From Candidatus Pacearchaeota archaeon (GTDB lineage: Archaea > Nanobdellota > Nanobdellia > UBA10117 > JAFCGI01): 64,000 nucleotides of DNA. Under the pieces are notes generated by a model. It was not told the DNA's origin. It searched no databases and worked only from the letters and a program-made list of their open reading frames with translations. Made by a program: the position numbers and the translations under genes. The stretch lies in contig JAFCGI010000004.1 of NCBI GenBank assembly GCA_017608235.1, forward strand, positions 1 to 64,000, given 5' to 3'. Numbering within the stretch: position 1 is the first letter of the stretch; every line of letters begins with the position of its first letter. Positions 17,409-26,127 of the stretch are shown here, in pieces.

Positions 17409-19295
17409 TTACTTTTCTGCAAAGAATCTTTTAATCTTAGGACCAGCTAGCTTTGTAATCATTGGTTTCCAATCTGGCGGAATACACTTATAATAATTCC
17501 TCCATTCAAATCTTTTATCTAAAAACACAATAACACCTCTGTCTTTAGAACTTCTTATACAGCGGCCTGCTGCTTGAAGACTTCTAGTCATTGCTGGAAA
17601 GATATATCCATAGTCCCAGCCTTTATTAAATTTGTAATCATAAAATTCTATCAAAGATTTAGTCTCAAGATCTGGTGTTCCTAGCGGTACTCCAACAATA
17701 ATTGCCGCCTGTAAATAGTTCCCAGGTAAGTCAACACCTTCAGCAAAATTACCACCTTGCACCCCAAGAAGAATAGCACCATTCTTAGAATTTGCCTTAA
17801 AATCATCAAGCATCTGTTGTTTTTGTTCTTTAGTCATACTTTGCTGCTCAACAAAGAATTTTTTTTGTATTTTGCTAATAAATAAATCTTTAACAGAATT
17901 CATCATAAAATATGAGGGAAAGAACACTGCAGAATTATGTGGAACATTATTAGCAATATTTGCTGAAAGATCTGCAATCTTCTTAAATTCTTCAGGAGTT
18001 CTATTAGTAAATTTAGTAGTAACTTCTGGTGAAATAAGAACAAGTCTATTTCCTTCTGGAAAAGGAGAATCATAGCTTTTCATAGCGGTTTTATCTAAAG
18101 GAAATCCTAATAAATCCCTATACATCACCTGAGGAGTTAATGTTCCAGACATGGCTATAGTAGCTATAGAATTCTGAATAACATCTCGTGATGAAATACT
18201 TGGATCTAAACATCTATATGTTAAATTAATATATTTCTTTCCCTTACCACTAATTTGTTTCTGAATAATTCTTGTATATGCTATATCCGAACCTAACCAG
18301 TGATCCATAAATCCAGCTATAGATCCAGAAAAACATCTTTTAGCATCTTTCCTTACTTGGACAGCTAAAGTTTCTATTTCGTCTTTAAGATCCTCATATT
18401 TATATCCAGTATATTTCTCAAGAACATCTATGAATTCTTCTTTTTTAACATATGCTTCATCCTTATCATTAAGATTAGATTTTGCAAGCTCATCTAAAGC
18501 ATCTTTGAAATAATTCAACCCTATAGAAAGCTCTGAGAATTTATAATAACTGGCTTCCTTAGCAGCCCTGCCAAGAACAAAAGAATTAACTCTTGACGTT
18601 AAAATATCTCTTAATCTGTCTGGAAGATTATGAGCTTCATCTACAATAATTATAGAATTCTCTATTTGCTTATCAATTCTCTTCAGAAATGCTTCCTTAA
18701 CTCTAGGATGAAATATATGAAAATAATCTGCAATTATTATTTTAGCTTCTTTTCCAATTAAAGAACATATCTCATAAGCACAACACTCTTCTTGCTTGCA
18801 TTCATTAATCAACTCTTCAACATGCAAAGGATTTTTTCTTTTTAATTTTAACAGAAGGTTACTAGCTTTTCCTTGCAACTGATGTTTCTTTCCCCAAACA
18901 CCATTAAAGAAAAAACAAGTTTCCTGCTCTCTAAGATCTTTACAATATTCATTAAATTCTCCAGAACTCATCTCATTACTTATATCATTTGAACACATCC
19001 ACTGCTTTCCAATAAAATCAGCAGCAGCAATTTCTAAATTATATTTTTGATTTATTCTCTTTAGAGTTTCAATTGCAATTCTATGTTGAGTATGTTTAGG
19101 AGTAAGAAAAAATACAGTATAGCCATATTTTATAGCTAAAGTTAATGCTGGACTTAGTGTAGCTGCAGTCTTTCCTAAACCAGTAGGAGCATGAACAATC
19201 AAATTACTTTTATTTTTAATAGTATTAAAAGTATCATCTATCAAGGAATCCTGATGTCTTCTTATTTTTTCAAACGGAAATAATAAATTTTTCAT
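17409..19295 (-). CDS. XPD/Rad3-type Fe-S DNA helicase
   Basis: A 628-residue superfamily 2 helicase of the XPD/DinG group. Seen: Walker A APTGLGKTAAT near residue 36, Fe-S-domain cysteines spread over about 98-175 (WMCSND, EYCKDL, EQETCF, ECCAYEIC), Walker B VDEAHNLP near 218, SGTLTP near 382 and the C-terminal motif RSLQAAGRCIRS. Four suitably spaced cysteines indicate a 4Fe-4S cluster. Archaeal XPD unwinds 5' to 3'. It overlaps the upstream small gene by 4 nt. Confidence 0.93.
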   Translation of the reverse strand: MKNLLFPFEKIRRHQDSLIDDTFNTIKNKSNLIVHAPTGLGKTAATLSPALTLAIKYGYTVFFLTPKHTQHRIAIETLKRINQKYNLEIAAADFIGKQWMCSNDISNEMSSGEFNEYCKDLREQETCFFFNGVWGKKHQLQGKASNLLLKLKRKNPLHVEELINECKQEECCAYEICSLIGKEAKIIIADYFHIFHPRVKEAFLKRIDKQIENSIIIVDEAHNLPDRLRDILTSRVNSFVLGRAAKEASYYKFSELSIGLNYFKDALDELAKSNLNDKDEAYVKKEEFIDVLEKYTGYKYEDLKDEIETLAVQVRKDAKRCFSGSIAGFMDHWLGSDIAYTRIIQKQISGKGKKYINLTYRCLDPSISSRDVIQNSIATIAMSGTLTPQVMYRDLLGFPLDKTAMKSYDSPFPEGNRLVLISPEVTTKFTNRTPEEFKKIADLSANIANNVPHNSAVFFPSYFMMNSVKDLFISKIQKKFFVEQQSMTKEQKQQMLDDFKANSKNGAILLGVQGGNFAEGVDLPGNYLQAAIIVGVPLGTPDLETKSLIEFYDYKFNKGWDYGYIFPAMTRSLQAAGRCIRSSKDRGVIVFLDKRFEWRNYYKCIPPDWKPMITKLAGPKIKRFFAEK

Positions 19296-19636
19296 AATTC
19301 CTCTCTAAGAGATTTCGCAAGTTCTTTATAAGCAAGCAATTCAGATCTTGTATATTGTATATATGAAATTCTATAATTAAGAAAATCATCTAGCTTAACT
19401 TTAAAGAACTTTTTAATTCTTGGATATTCATTTTCCCAATCCATAGTTTTTTTACGGCCTAAACAAACTATATCTTCTTCAGATTCTTTTCTATCTAAAC
19501 TATCCCATACATAAAAAGCAATATCACACTCAATTCCTGATTCTATTTTCCTAATATAACTTACCTCCTGACCAAATATGCATCTATTAAGTAACCTAAC
19601 TAAATCATCCCTAGCAATCTTTTCAACAGGCTTCAT
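19292..19636 (-). CDS. Hypothetical protein translationally coupled to XPD helicase
   Basis: A 114-residue soluble protein of unknown function. Its stop overlaps the XPD start by 4 nt (ATGA), so the two are co-translated. Charged residues dominate, with segments VSYIRKIESGIECDIAFYVWDSLD and YIQYTRSELLAYKELAKSL. No motif is recognised. The coupling suggests a cofactor or accessory subunit for the helicase. Confidence 0.75.
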   Translation of the reverse strand: MKPVEKIARDDLVRLLNRCIFGQEVSYIRKIESGIECDIAFYVWDSLDRKESEEDIVCLGRKKTMDWENEYPRIKKFFKVKLDDFLNYRISYIQYTRSELLAYKELAKSLREEL

Positions 19637-19680
19637 GGGATAGGTTAAAGAATAAAGAACACATATAAATTATATATATA

Positions 19681-19770
19681 CTACATCATATAGAAATACA
19701 TTAATGCCCATGTGAAAACTACTACAAGTACGCTAAGACCTGCAAATAAACTATTTGAGATTTCTTCCAT
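19681..19770 (-). CDS. Predicted 29-residue single-pass membrane peptide
   Basis: An ORF with a purine-rich ggtgg element 6-7 nt before the ATG encodes a short acidic N-terminus (MEEISNS) and one hydrophobic helix (LFAGLSVLVVVFTWALMYFY). The stop follows at 19681-19683. Length and layout resemble small archaeal membrane peptides, but conservation cannot be tested here. Confidence 0.45.
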   Translation of the reverse strand: MEEISNSLFAGLSVLVVVFTWALMYFYMM

Positions 19771-19863
19771 GATTCCACCTATTATACATAATATTTTATC
19801 AATTATAAATATTACTATCAATATTGCAAAAAAGATATATATCTTAAACTTCTATCTAACTAA

Positions 19864-20424
19864 ATGGAAAGGCATGTATCTAAAGATATTGAACATCTTC
19901 TTGACGGCGCTTATGGTGCAATCAAAGGAAAAAGATTCAACTATCTGCATGGATTAAGCAACCATGTAATACATTCTTTGACTATATACAGACAAAAAGA
20001 AATTCTAAATGTTGCCATCATTGTCTATTCCTTAAGCAAGATATTTGAAAAAGAAAGGTATACAAAACAAAAAAACATATTACAATTTACTAAAAAAACA
20101 ATAGAGCTTCTTGACAAAGCAAGAACTAATCTAAAAAAACAAAACATAGCTTATTTCAAAGATGCAATAAATTCTTTAATAAAATTAATTCGCAGTTTTA
20201 CTAAAAAAGCAGAAATATATACTCATGACTTGCTTGACATTGCTAAAATAGACAAAGCTAGCCATTTGTATAGACATGGAATGTCTTTGGGAGAAGCAGC
20301 AGAAACCACAGGTACAAGTAAATGGGAATTGATGCCTGAAATCGCACAAACCAAGATACATGAACAGATAGATAAGATAAACATTAAAGACAGATTAAAT
20401 TTAATAAAGGAGCTATTTAAATAG
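19864..20424 (+). CDS. Hypothetical helical protein with HTH-like C-terminus
   Basis: A 186-residue, Lys-rich, almost entirely helical protein. The C-terminal part (HLYRHGMSLGEAAETTGTSKWELM, about 138-161) resembles the degenerate helix-turn-helix found in UPF0175-like antitoxins and some archaeal regulators. A TATA box (agatatatatctt) lies about 25-35 nt before the ATG, fitting a leaderless message. It ends just before the IS200/IS605 element. A DNA-binding role is possible but unproven. Confidence 0.65.
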   Translation: MERHVSKDIEHLLDGAYGAIKGKRFNYLHGLSNHVIHSLTIYRQKEILNVAIIVYSLSKIFEKERYTKQKNILQFTKKTIELLDKARTNLKKQNIAYFKDAINSLIKLIRSFTKKAEIYTHDLLDIAKIDKASHLYRHGMSLGEAAETTGTSKWELMPEIAQTKIHEQIDKINIKDRLNLIKELFK

Positions 20425-20435
20425 AAAATAAACTA

Positions 20436-21092
20436 CACGCACCCTGAAGGGTGCGGTATTTTGCAGTTGATGAAAATATCAACTGTAATCATGAGGAATA
20501 CGCAGAAAGCATATTCTGATTAGAAAAATCCCAAGAACCTTGGGATCACTGGATGTAGTGCTGGACTGTATCGGCAGTTACATTTCCAACTGAGCGGATA
20601 AATGTTCCTCTCGACCAAAGATGTCCGCCCCAGAGCTTGTATTTAATCTCTGGATAATGTTGGAAAAGTAATCTAGCAGAAATACCTTTAAACAATTGTA
20701 CAGTCTTTGACATAGACATTGTTGGCTTGCAACCAACAAACAGATGCACATGATCGGGCATTACCTCGAGAGCATGTATCTCAAAGTGATACTTTGCTGC
20801 GATTTGTTTAATCGCATGTTCGCAGCCTTTGCGAATATCGCTACCCGCAAAAATTTTGCGTCTGTATTTTGGTACTAAAACAACATGGTATGTTAGCTGG
20901 CCATAGCTATGACTAAACGATTCAAGTTTCATTTTGAACTACCTCCAGAACAAGAAAGCTTACGCTACTAATGTCTTAGTTCAAAGGGCCTGCGGGCCCT
21001 CTGATAATTATAAAGAAAAAATGTTAGAAAAAACTTACGAGGTGAAAGCGCAATTCCTCCAAATAGCTGAAGCTATTGGTATCCTTGCGCGT
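20436..21092. mobile_element. IS200/IS605-family insertion sequence
   Basis: Contains a Y1 transposase gene (minus strand) bounded by hairpins typical of this family, which moves as single-stranded DNA. Left side: CGCACCC/GGGTGCG at 20438-20455, CAGTTGAT/ATCAACTG at 20464-20485 and TCCCAAG/CTTGGGA at 20529-20545. Right side: AGGGCC/GGCCCT at 20985-21000 and a larger imperfect palindrome at 21048-21090. Base composition is noticeably more GC-rich than the flanks. No inverted terminal repeats or target duplication are expected for this family. Exact ends are estimates. Confidence 0.8.
20546..20932 (-). CDS. tnpA: IS200/IS605 Y1 transposase TnpA
   Basis: A 128-residue HUH-superfamily transposase. 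Seen: YHVVLVPKYRRKIF near the start, the HUH motif HVHLFVG near residues 61-67, the LWGGHLWSRGTFIRSVG block, and the catalytic tyrosine in VQHYIQ close to the C-terminus. A GGAGGT ribosome binding site lies 9-10 nt before the ATG. Family members are commonly 130-155 residues, so this copy is at the short end, but all catalytic elements are present and it may be active. The stop codon abuts the hairpin at 20529-20545. Confidence 0.93.
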   Translation of the reverse strand: MKLESFSHSYGQLTYHVVLVPKYRRKIFAGSDIRKGCEHAIKQIAAKYHFEIHALEVMPDHVHLFVGCKPTMSMSKTVQLFKGISARLLFQHYPEIKYKLWGGHLWSRGTFIRSVGNVTADTVQHYIQ

Positions 21093-21098
21093 ATGTAA
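21021..21098 (+). pseudogene. Possible remnant of tnpB start fused to IS right-end palindrome
   Basis: Divergent from tnpA, a 25-codon ORF begins MLEKTYEVKAQF, resembling the MLxTYxxK opening of TnpB proteins. It then runs straight into the palindrome at 21048-21090 (GCGCAA/TTGCGC enclosing CCAAATAGCT/AGCTATTGG). The ORF ends TAATG, its stop overlapping the PIN gene start. This fits an IS605-type element that lost nearly all of tnpB. The TnpB assignment rests on about ten residues and is tentative. Confidence 0.35.
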
Positions 21099-21766
21099 TG
21101 AAAGGAATATTTTTTGACTCTAGCACATTAATCAGTTTAGCAACCACCTGCACTTTAAAACCATTTGAAAAACTTGCTAATGAATATGATGGTGATTTCT
21201 ATATAACTCCTACAGTATATAAGGAAACTATAGAAAAAGCAGCAGTAACTCCTAGATTTATGTATGAGGGTTACAGATTAAAACAATTATTAAAGAAAGG
21301 CACACTAAAAATATATAAAGAAAACAAATATAACACTCAAATAAAAAAATTATCAAATCTTTCAAATAATACATTTCTTTCTAAGAAACATTCAATTCAT
21401 ATAGTACATCCCGGTGAAATTAGTATAGTTGTGCTAGCAAGAGAAACTAATAGCAATATAGTAGGCATAGATGAGCGCACTACTCGTCTTCTAATAGAAG
21501 ATACTTATGCAATAAAAGAACTTATGCAACATAGACTTCATCAAAAAATATCTGCAAATAAAGATAACATAAGCCAAATTCAAGATTATCTAGATGGAAT
21601 GAGAGTTATCCGCTCTACAGAGCTTGCAGTAGCAGCTTTTCAAAAAGGTTACTTAGGCAATAAATCAGGAGAACTTCTAAAAGGTATTCTCTGGGCAATG
21701 AAACTAGATGGCTGTGCTATTTCATCTAAAGAAATAAAATCTTACTTACATACACTATTAAAATAA
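21098..21766 (+). CDS. PIN-domain-like protein
   Basis: A 222-residue protein opening with a PIN-type first strand (GIFFDSSTLISLA, acidic residue at position 7). It has central PGEISIVVLARET and NIVGIDERTTRLLIED segments carrying further conserved acidic residues. PIN domains are metal-dependent RNases seen in toxins and rRNA processing. The C-terminal about 70 residues are an unassigned helical extension. No antitoxin gene is adjacent. The start codon lies 8 nt after the IS right-end palindrome, so its original promoter was probably displaced. Confidence 0.75.
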   Translation: MKGIFFDSSTLISLATTCTLKPFEKLANEYDGDFYITPTVYKETIEKAAVTPRFMYEGYRLKQLLKKGTLKIYKENKYNTQIKKLSNLSNNTFLSKKHSIHIVHPGEISIVVLARETNSNIVGIDERTTRLLIEDTYAIKELMQHRLHQKISANKDNISQIQDYLDGMRVIRSTELAVAAFQKGYLGNKSGELLKGILWAMKLDGCAISSKEIKSYLHTLLK

Positions 21767-21787
21767 AAAACAAATCAAGAATTATTT

Positions 21788-22549
21788 TTATTCTTCCTCA
21801 ACTAGAGGATATAATTTCCCTTCACCTTTCTTTCTTTTGGTTTTTTCTTTAGTTGGCTTTACAGCTCCTGGAATACAGCATTTATCTAACTTAGCTTTTA
21901 TATCTTCTAGAAGCTTAATTTCTTTAGCTTCTTTCTCTTCATAGCTAGGCATTATTTTCTCAAGCTTAGTTGTTAACTTATTTAAGATATCAATTTCATG
22001 TCTTTCAGCAGCTAAAGTCTTATCTAGAGTCTCACTTAATTTAGCAATGTTTTCAACTTGTTTCTCTTCTGCGTTTAATGATTTAGCAAGAGTTTGTCTT
22101 AGATTCTCAATATCTTCTAATTCTTTAAGTTCTGCTTTCAATGTTTTGTCAAGAACATCTCTAAGCTTCTTTAGATCATCTACTTCTACTCTTTCAGTAG
22201 CAAGAGTCTCATCTAATGTTTTCTTTAAATTCTGCAACGCTTTAATTTCTTTAGTTTCCTCAGCCAAAGTCCTATCCAAAGTCTTACCAAGTTTAGCAAT
22301 ATCTGTTATTTCTTTCCTTTCTAGTTCTAAAGTATCATCTAAAGTACCTTTGAGTTCTCCTAAGGCTTTTAGTTCATGCCCTTCCTTCTTTAGTAACTCT
22401 GCTTCCTTCTTAGAAATCTTATCTAGCTTTTCATTAATTACTGTGGTTCTTCTTATAATGAAAGCCATTAAAACAAATAATACGCCTATTAAGATTAACA
22501 ATATCAAGAACATTTCAACAATTGGTATATCTATTCCAAATACAAACAT
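21788..22549 (-). CDS. Membrane-anchored coiled-coil protein with six 21-residue repeats
   Basis: A 253-residue protein. Residues about 8-32 form one transmembrane helix (VEMFLILLILIGVLFVLMAFII). Residues about 66-200 consist of six successive 21-residue units of the form LxxTLDxTLxxExxEIxxIxx, predicted as a long continuous coiled coil. The basic C-terminus (KPTKEKTKRKKGEG) is probably cytoplasmic or surface-binding. It lies 26 nt downstream of the 570-residue surface protein on the same strand. A spacer or tether for an envelope complex is plausible; exact function unknown. Confidence 0.8.
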   Translation of the reverse strand: MFVFGIDIPIVEMFLILLILIGVLFVLMAFIIRRTTVINEKLDKISKKEAELLKKEGHELKALGELKGTLDDTLELERKEITDIAKLGKTLDRTLAEETKEIKALQNLKKTLDETLATERVEVDDLKKLRDVLDKTLKAELKELEDIENLRQTLAKSLNAEEKQVENIAKLSETLDKTLAAERHEIDILNKLTTKLEKIMPSYEEKEAKEIKLLEDIKAKLDKCCIPGAVKPTKEKTKRKKGEGKLYPLVEEE

Positions 22550-22575
22550 TTTCCCTCAGGCTTATATTTCTAAGC

Positions 22576-24288
22576 TTATATTTCCAAATTAGCTTTCGAT
22601 CCAGCAGTATCCTCAATATAGGCAGGTGATAACAAATCTCCAGCCAAATAAAGTTTACCACTCAAATCAAAGGTTCGGTCACGCGGCAAATTAATTAAAG
22701 GATAGTTTTTTGTGCTTATAAACATTTCGTCAGTCTCTAATTCAAACTTAAAGTAATCTATTATTCCATCACTCCCCTCATATGAGGTTTGGAATTCAAT
22801 CTCTGCTTGTGGTTTAGCAGGCTTATTTATATTATCATAAATTATACACACTAACATATTAGCATCTGCAGAATTTACTGGCGCAGATATTACAATAAAA
22901 TCTTCTGGATTCATAAAAATATCATGATCTGTAGAATCATCTGCTCCTTCTAAAGAAGTTACTGCAGCAGTTAACTTAGAGTTTGCTCCTACTAAGCTTC
23001 TTATTGTTTCTGCATTTATATTAGTACTACAAAGATTATTTCTTGCATCTAATTCAGTAGTAAACATCTCACCAGGACCTAAACTATCAATATTAAATGA
23101 AAAATCAAAATCCCAAGGTTCTGGAATAGTAACTGCATAATTTATTCCTGTTAATTCTATAGTTCCAGTATTTTCTATGGTAACTGTAAATGGAAGTAAA
23201 ATTTCACTATAGTCTATACTATTGGGAGCATCCACAGTTATTTTTATATCTATATTTTCTTCTGGCGGTACAACTGGTGCTGTTATTGGACCTCCTCCAC
23301 CTCTACCTCCACCACCTCCTGGTGGAATTACTGGTTCTTCCTCCTGACTTACTATCAAAGCACCATATTCAGTTAGAGAAATAACAATTTGATCTGTATT
23401 TTTATAGAGAGTAGCATTTGATCCTATTGATACAAAGTTCCCTGCACAATCTCTTTCAGAGAAGTTCCAATCATTACAAAAATATAAATCTAGATAATCT
23501 TCATTACTATAAGCTAGAGTTGCATAACTTAAAGTAATATCCATACTACTTAAACTAAATCCAGTCCTATTAGTTATATTATCAGACACTTGATCTGTAA
23601 CAGCATATAATCCGAGTGGTTCAGTTACTTCAGGAAAGCTAGAATCCAGCCAAGAAGTATTAGTTATTTTATCAAAACCAATAGTTCTATTATTTTGCTT
23701 ACTAATATTAATATCTTTTAGTTCTGCATATAATGAATTATCATATTTCTGAAATAAAAGATCATAAACATAGTCAGGAGCGGTAATGTTTGTAAAATTA
23801 CCCACATCAGACTGTTTAGATTTAACAACAGAACCAGCATATTTTATATCTAATGTAGAGTTTTCTCCAGTATATGTATTATTTATGAGAAATGCATTAA
23901 ATACTAAACTATTATTAACCACAATAAAATAATCAGTAAGATTCTGGGTTTGATTTGTTAATAAATTCTGAGCCCAGAAAGTAATATTATGTTGCCCTAG
24001 CAACAATGTAGTATAATTCGTAAAAGCATCATTCACAAGAGTAACTTTTACAATACTAGAATTAGGCAAAGTAATATCTGCCCATAAAAATTCATAATCT
24101 GTAGCATTAATATATAACTGCACATCATTTCCTATAACCTGTACATTAGGAGTAACATAAGCATCTATCAAACTAAGATTTTGACTAACAACTCCTACTT
24201 TAGAAAGTGTTCCATCACTAATTACTATAGAAGCCATAAATATTAATGTTATAACTAAAACTATAGGCACGCCAATATTCCTCTTCAT
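22576..24288 (-). CDS. Secreted/anchored surface protein with beta-sandwich domains
   Basis: A 570-residue protein with an N-terminal signal or anchor helix (NIGVPIVLVITLIFMASIVI). It has extracellular Ser/Thr/Asn-rich beta domains with many NxS/T sites and a Gly/Pro-rich hinge near residue 325 (GGGGGRGGGGPI). A later CARDB-like strand region (VTIENTGTIELTGINYAVTIPEPW) follows. There is no C-terminal membrane helix. It shares the phrase structure LYFCNDWNFSERDCAGNFVSI with the repeated KCTEWDF...CNG segments of the giant protein downstream of 32.9 kb, so the two are probably related. Confidence 0.75.
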   Translation of the reverse strand: MKRNIGVPIVLVITLIFMASIVISDGTLSKVGVVSQNLSLIDAYVTPNVQVIGNDVQLYINATDYEFLWADITLPNSSIVKVTLVNDAFTNYTTLLLGQHNITFWAQNLLTNQTQNLTDYFIVVNNSLVFNAFLINNTYTGENSTLDIKYAGSVVKSKQSDVGNFTNITAPDYVYDLLFQKYDNSLYAELKDINISKQNNRTIGFDKITNTSWLDSSFPEVTEPLGLYAVTDQVSDNITNRTGFSLSSMDITLSYATLAYSNEDYLDLYFCNDWNFSERDCAGNFVSIGSNATLYKNTDQIVISLTEYGALIVSQEEEPVIPPGGGGGRGGGGPITAPVVPPEENIDIKITVDAPNSIDYSEILLPFTVTIENTGTIELTGINYAVTIPEPWDFDFSFNIDSLGPGEMFTTELDARNNLCSTNINAETIRSLVGANSKLTAAVTSLEGADDSTDHDIFMNPEDFIVISAPVNSADANMLVCIIYDNINKPAKPQAEIEFQTSYEGSDGIIDYFKFELETDEMFISTKNYPLINLPRDRTFDLSGKLYLAGDLLSPAYIEDTAGSKANLEI

Positions 24289-24349
24289 ATTATTAATTAC
24301 TATATTTATAATATTTAAACTTAATCTTCTCTATAAAACACATAAGGAA

Positions 24350-25060
24350 TTACTTATTTTCAAAGTCTTTCTTTAGCTTTCTCATTTTATACTGCATTCT
24401 GCTTGTCTTCTTCTTTAAACTTTCAGTTTCTTTCTTTATCTTAGAGATATAAGAAAATCCTAATGCTAAACAAATAACACTTATTACCAATGCAATAAAT
24501 TCAAAGCTACTTACTTTTTCAGTAATTACAGAAAATGCTCCACTAAGTCTATTTCCTAACAATTTAAAATCAACCAAAGGTTTCTCCACATAAACAAACT
24601 CAAGCAGCAGTTTAGAACCCACTTCCTGAGATAAAGACATAGCTCCTTCTCCAGACACCAGCTGAGAAGCAATAACTTCAGAACTATAATTTCCCACAAC
24701 TAAATTAGTAGTATTAATGGTCACAAATATTTCTTGGCAGCCCTCATTAGCATGACAGCCCCTATGCTGCTTAGACTTATCAAAATAACCTATAGAAAAT
24801 TTGCTAGGCTCAACCATAACATAATCTGTTAAATCTCCTTCAACCCTGACATTAATCGCTTTAGGAGTTTCATCATGATTGAATATTAAGTATCTATATT
24901 TAGGAAATTCCTCAGCGTTTATATTAACAGTCTCATAAACACAATCCCCATACTGTCCAGTGCCATAACAAGCAGGAGAAATACCTATTGCTAAACTACT
25001 AGGTATAGCCAATATGCTTGCTAAGAACAACATAAAAATCATCTGAATATGAAATTTCAT
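24350..25060 (-). CDS. Exported protein with C-terminal membrane helix
   Basis: A 236-residue protein. A signal peptide covers residues 1 to about 24 (FMLFLASILAIPSSLA). The ectodomain is beta-rich with four or more cysteines (CYGTGQYGDC, CHANEGC) that could form disulfides. Residues about 185-205 form a membrane helix (FIALVISVICLALGFSYI), followed by a basic coiled coil (KKKTSRMQYKMRKLKKDF) that would face the cytoplasm. It lies within a run of five minus-strand envelope genes. Probably a type I envelope component; specific role unknown. Confidence 0.75.
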   Translation of the reverse strand: MKFHIQMIFMLFLASILAIPSSLAIGISPACYGTGQYGDCVYETVNINAEEFPKYRYLIFNHDETPKAINVRVEGDLTDYVMVEPSKFSIGYFDKSKQHRGCHANEGCQEIFVTINTTNLVVGNYSSEVIASQLVSGEGAMSLSQEVGSKLLLEFVYVEKPLVDFKLLGNRLSGAFSVITEKVSSFEFIALVISVICLALGFSYISKIKKETESLKKKTSRMQYKMRKLKKDFENK

Positions 25061-25146
25061 TATATTTCTGATAATATACTAAATTAAAAGCTTTTCTTAA
25101 GTAAGAAGTAAATAAGTTAATAAAAAAGAAAAAAAGAGCTCTAAGC

Positions 25147-26025
25147 CTATGCTACAGTAGCCTTTACTGTTACATTACCCTTATACTCTTGTTCTATGAA
25201 GCCACTTGGTATGTCAATCCAGAAGTATAAGTCAGTGCTTGAACTTGCTCCAATGTTGCTTGCAAAGTTAGTATAACTTCCACTCAATGCTGTACCTGGT
25301 AGACTTGCTGTTCCATTGTATGTTAAGTTGCCTACTCCTAATACATATGAGTTGTTAGTTTGACCAACTAAGTTATCTCCTCTTACTGAGAAGTTTAATG
25401 CTACACTTCCATTGTTATGCGACTTCAATGGGAAACCTTTTATGGTTCCACCAGAGTATCCATTACCAGCAGTACTATTATCTGCTCTTCTGTCTGTTAC
25501 TGGAACTGTTGTGTTACCAAAGTCAATTGGATATTGACTTAAATACATGCTTGCTACTCCTACAACAGTAAACGTTGTAGTATTCCATATTGTCCCAGCA
25601 TTATTGTCTGTTGCTGTAGCGTTTACTGTCCAATTTCCTGGTGGAGCATTTGAAGGTAGAGCATAAGTTGTGTTCTCATACGCTCCTGTTCCTGCATTAT
25701 ATGTAGAAGTTAGTGTTGCCCAAACAGTTCCATTTGGAAGTATTAAATCAAAAGTAACACTAGCTATATCCCCAGGAACTCCGTTAGGATCTGTTACTGT
25801 AGAATTAATATTCAATACAGAAACGCCTGGTGTTGCAGGATCTGGACTCTCATATACTACAATTGAGCTAGGTGCAGAATTCAATATATAAACTCTAGCA
25901 TAAGTAGTCTGTTCTGTAGCTGCCGAAGCAGATCCAGGAGAAAACGCTATAACTGGCAATATAAATAACAGGGCTGCTGTTATTGTCAGTATTAATATAT
26001 TTTTATTCATTGCGACCATCGCCAT
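25147..26025 (-). CDS. Secreted Ig-like protein sharing a C-terminal domain with the giant protein
   Basis: A 292-residue protein with a signal peptide (ILILTITAALLFILPVIAFSPGSASAA). An Ig/FN-like domain follows (INSTVTDPNGVPGDIASVTFDLILPNG). The roughly 120-residue C-terminal domain, including GFPLKSHNNGSV, VGQTNNSYVL and QEYKGNVTVKATVA, is clearly homologous to the C-terminus of the adjacent giant protein (GWPLQVENDGNV, AGQTNSSYVI, QEYRGNVTLYAVKA). Low codon variety and a strong Ala/Thr/Gly bias suggest an abundant surface-layer component. Start codons at 26025, 26019 and 26010 are all possible. Confidence 0.8.
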   Translation of the reverse strand: MAMVAMNKNILILTITAALLFILPVIAFSPGSASAATEQTTYARVYILNSAPSSIVVYESPDPATPGVSVLNINSTVTDPNGVPGDIASVTFDLILPNGTVWATLTSTYNAGTGAYENTTYALPSNAPPGNWTVNATATDNNAGTIWNTTTFTVVGVASMYLSQYPIDFGNTTVPVTDRRADNSTAGNGYSGGTIKGFPLKSHNNGSVALNFSVRGDNLVGQTNNSYVLGVGNLTYNGTASLPGTALSGSYTNFASNIGASSSTDLYFWIDIPSGFIEQEYKGNVTVKATVA

Positions 26026-26127
26026 TACATATATGTTTTTAATTTATTATACAAATTATGTCTTTAATAAACTTATTCACTACTCTTAGTTAATATTATT
26101 ATTTATGCTTTTTAATATTTATATAGT

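Noticed and set aside
22047-22592. 181-codon plus-strand Ser/Phe-rich ORF
   Set aside because: It is the antisense shadow of the repetitive coiled-coil gene on the minus strand.
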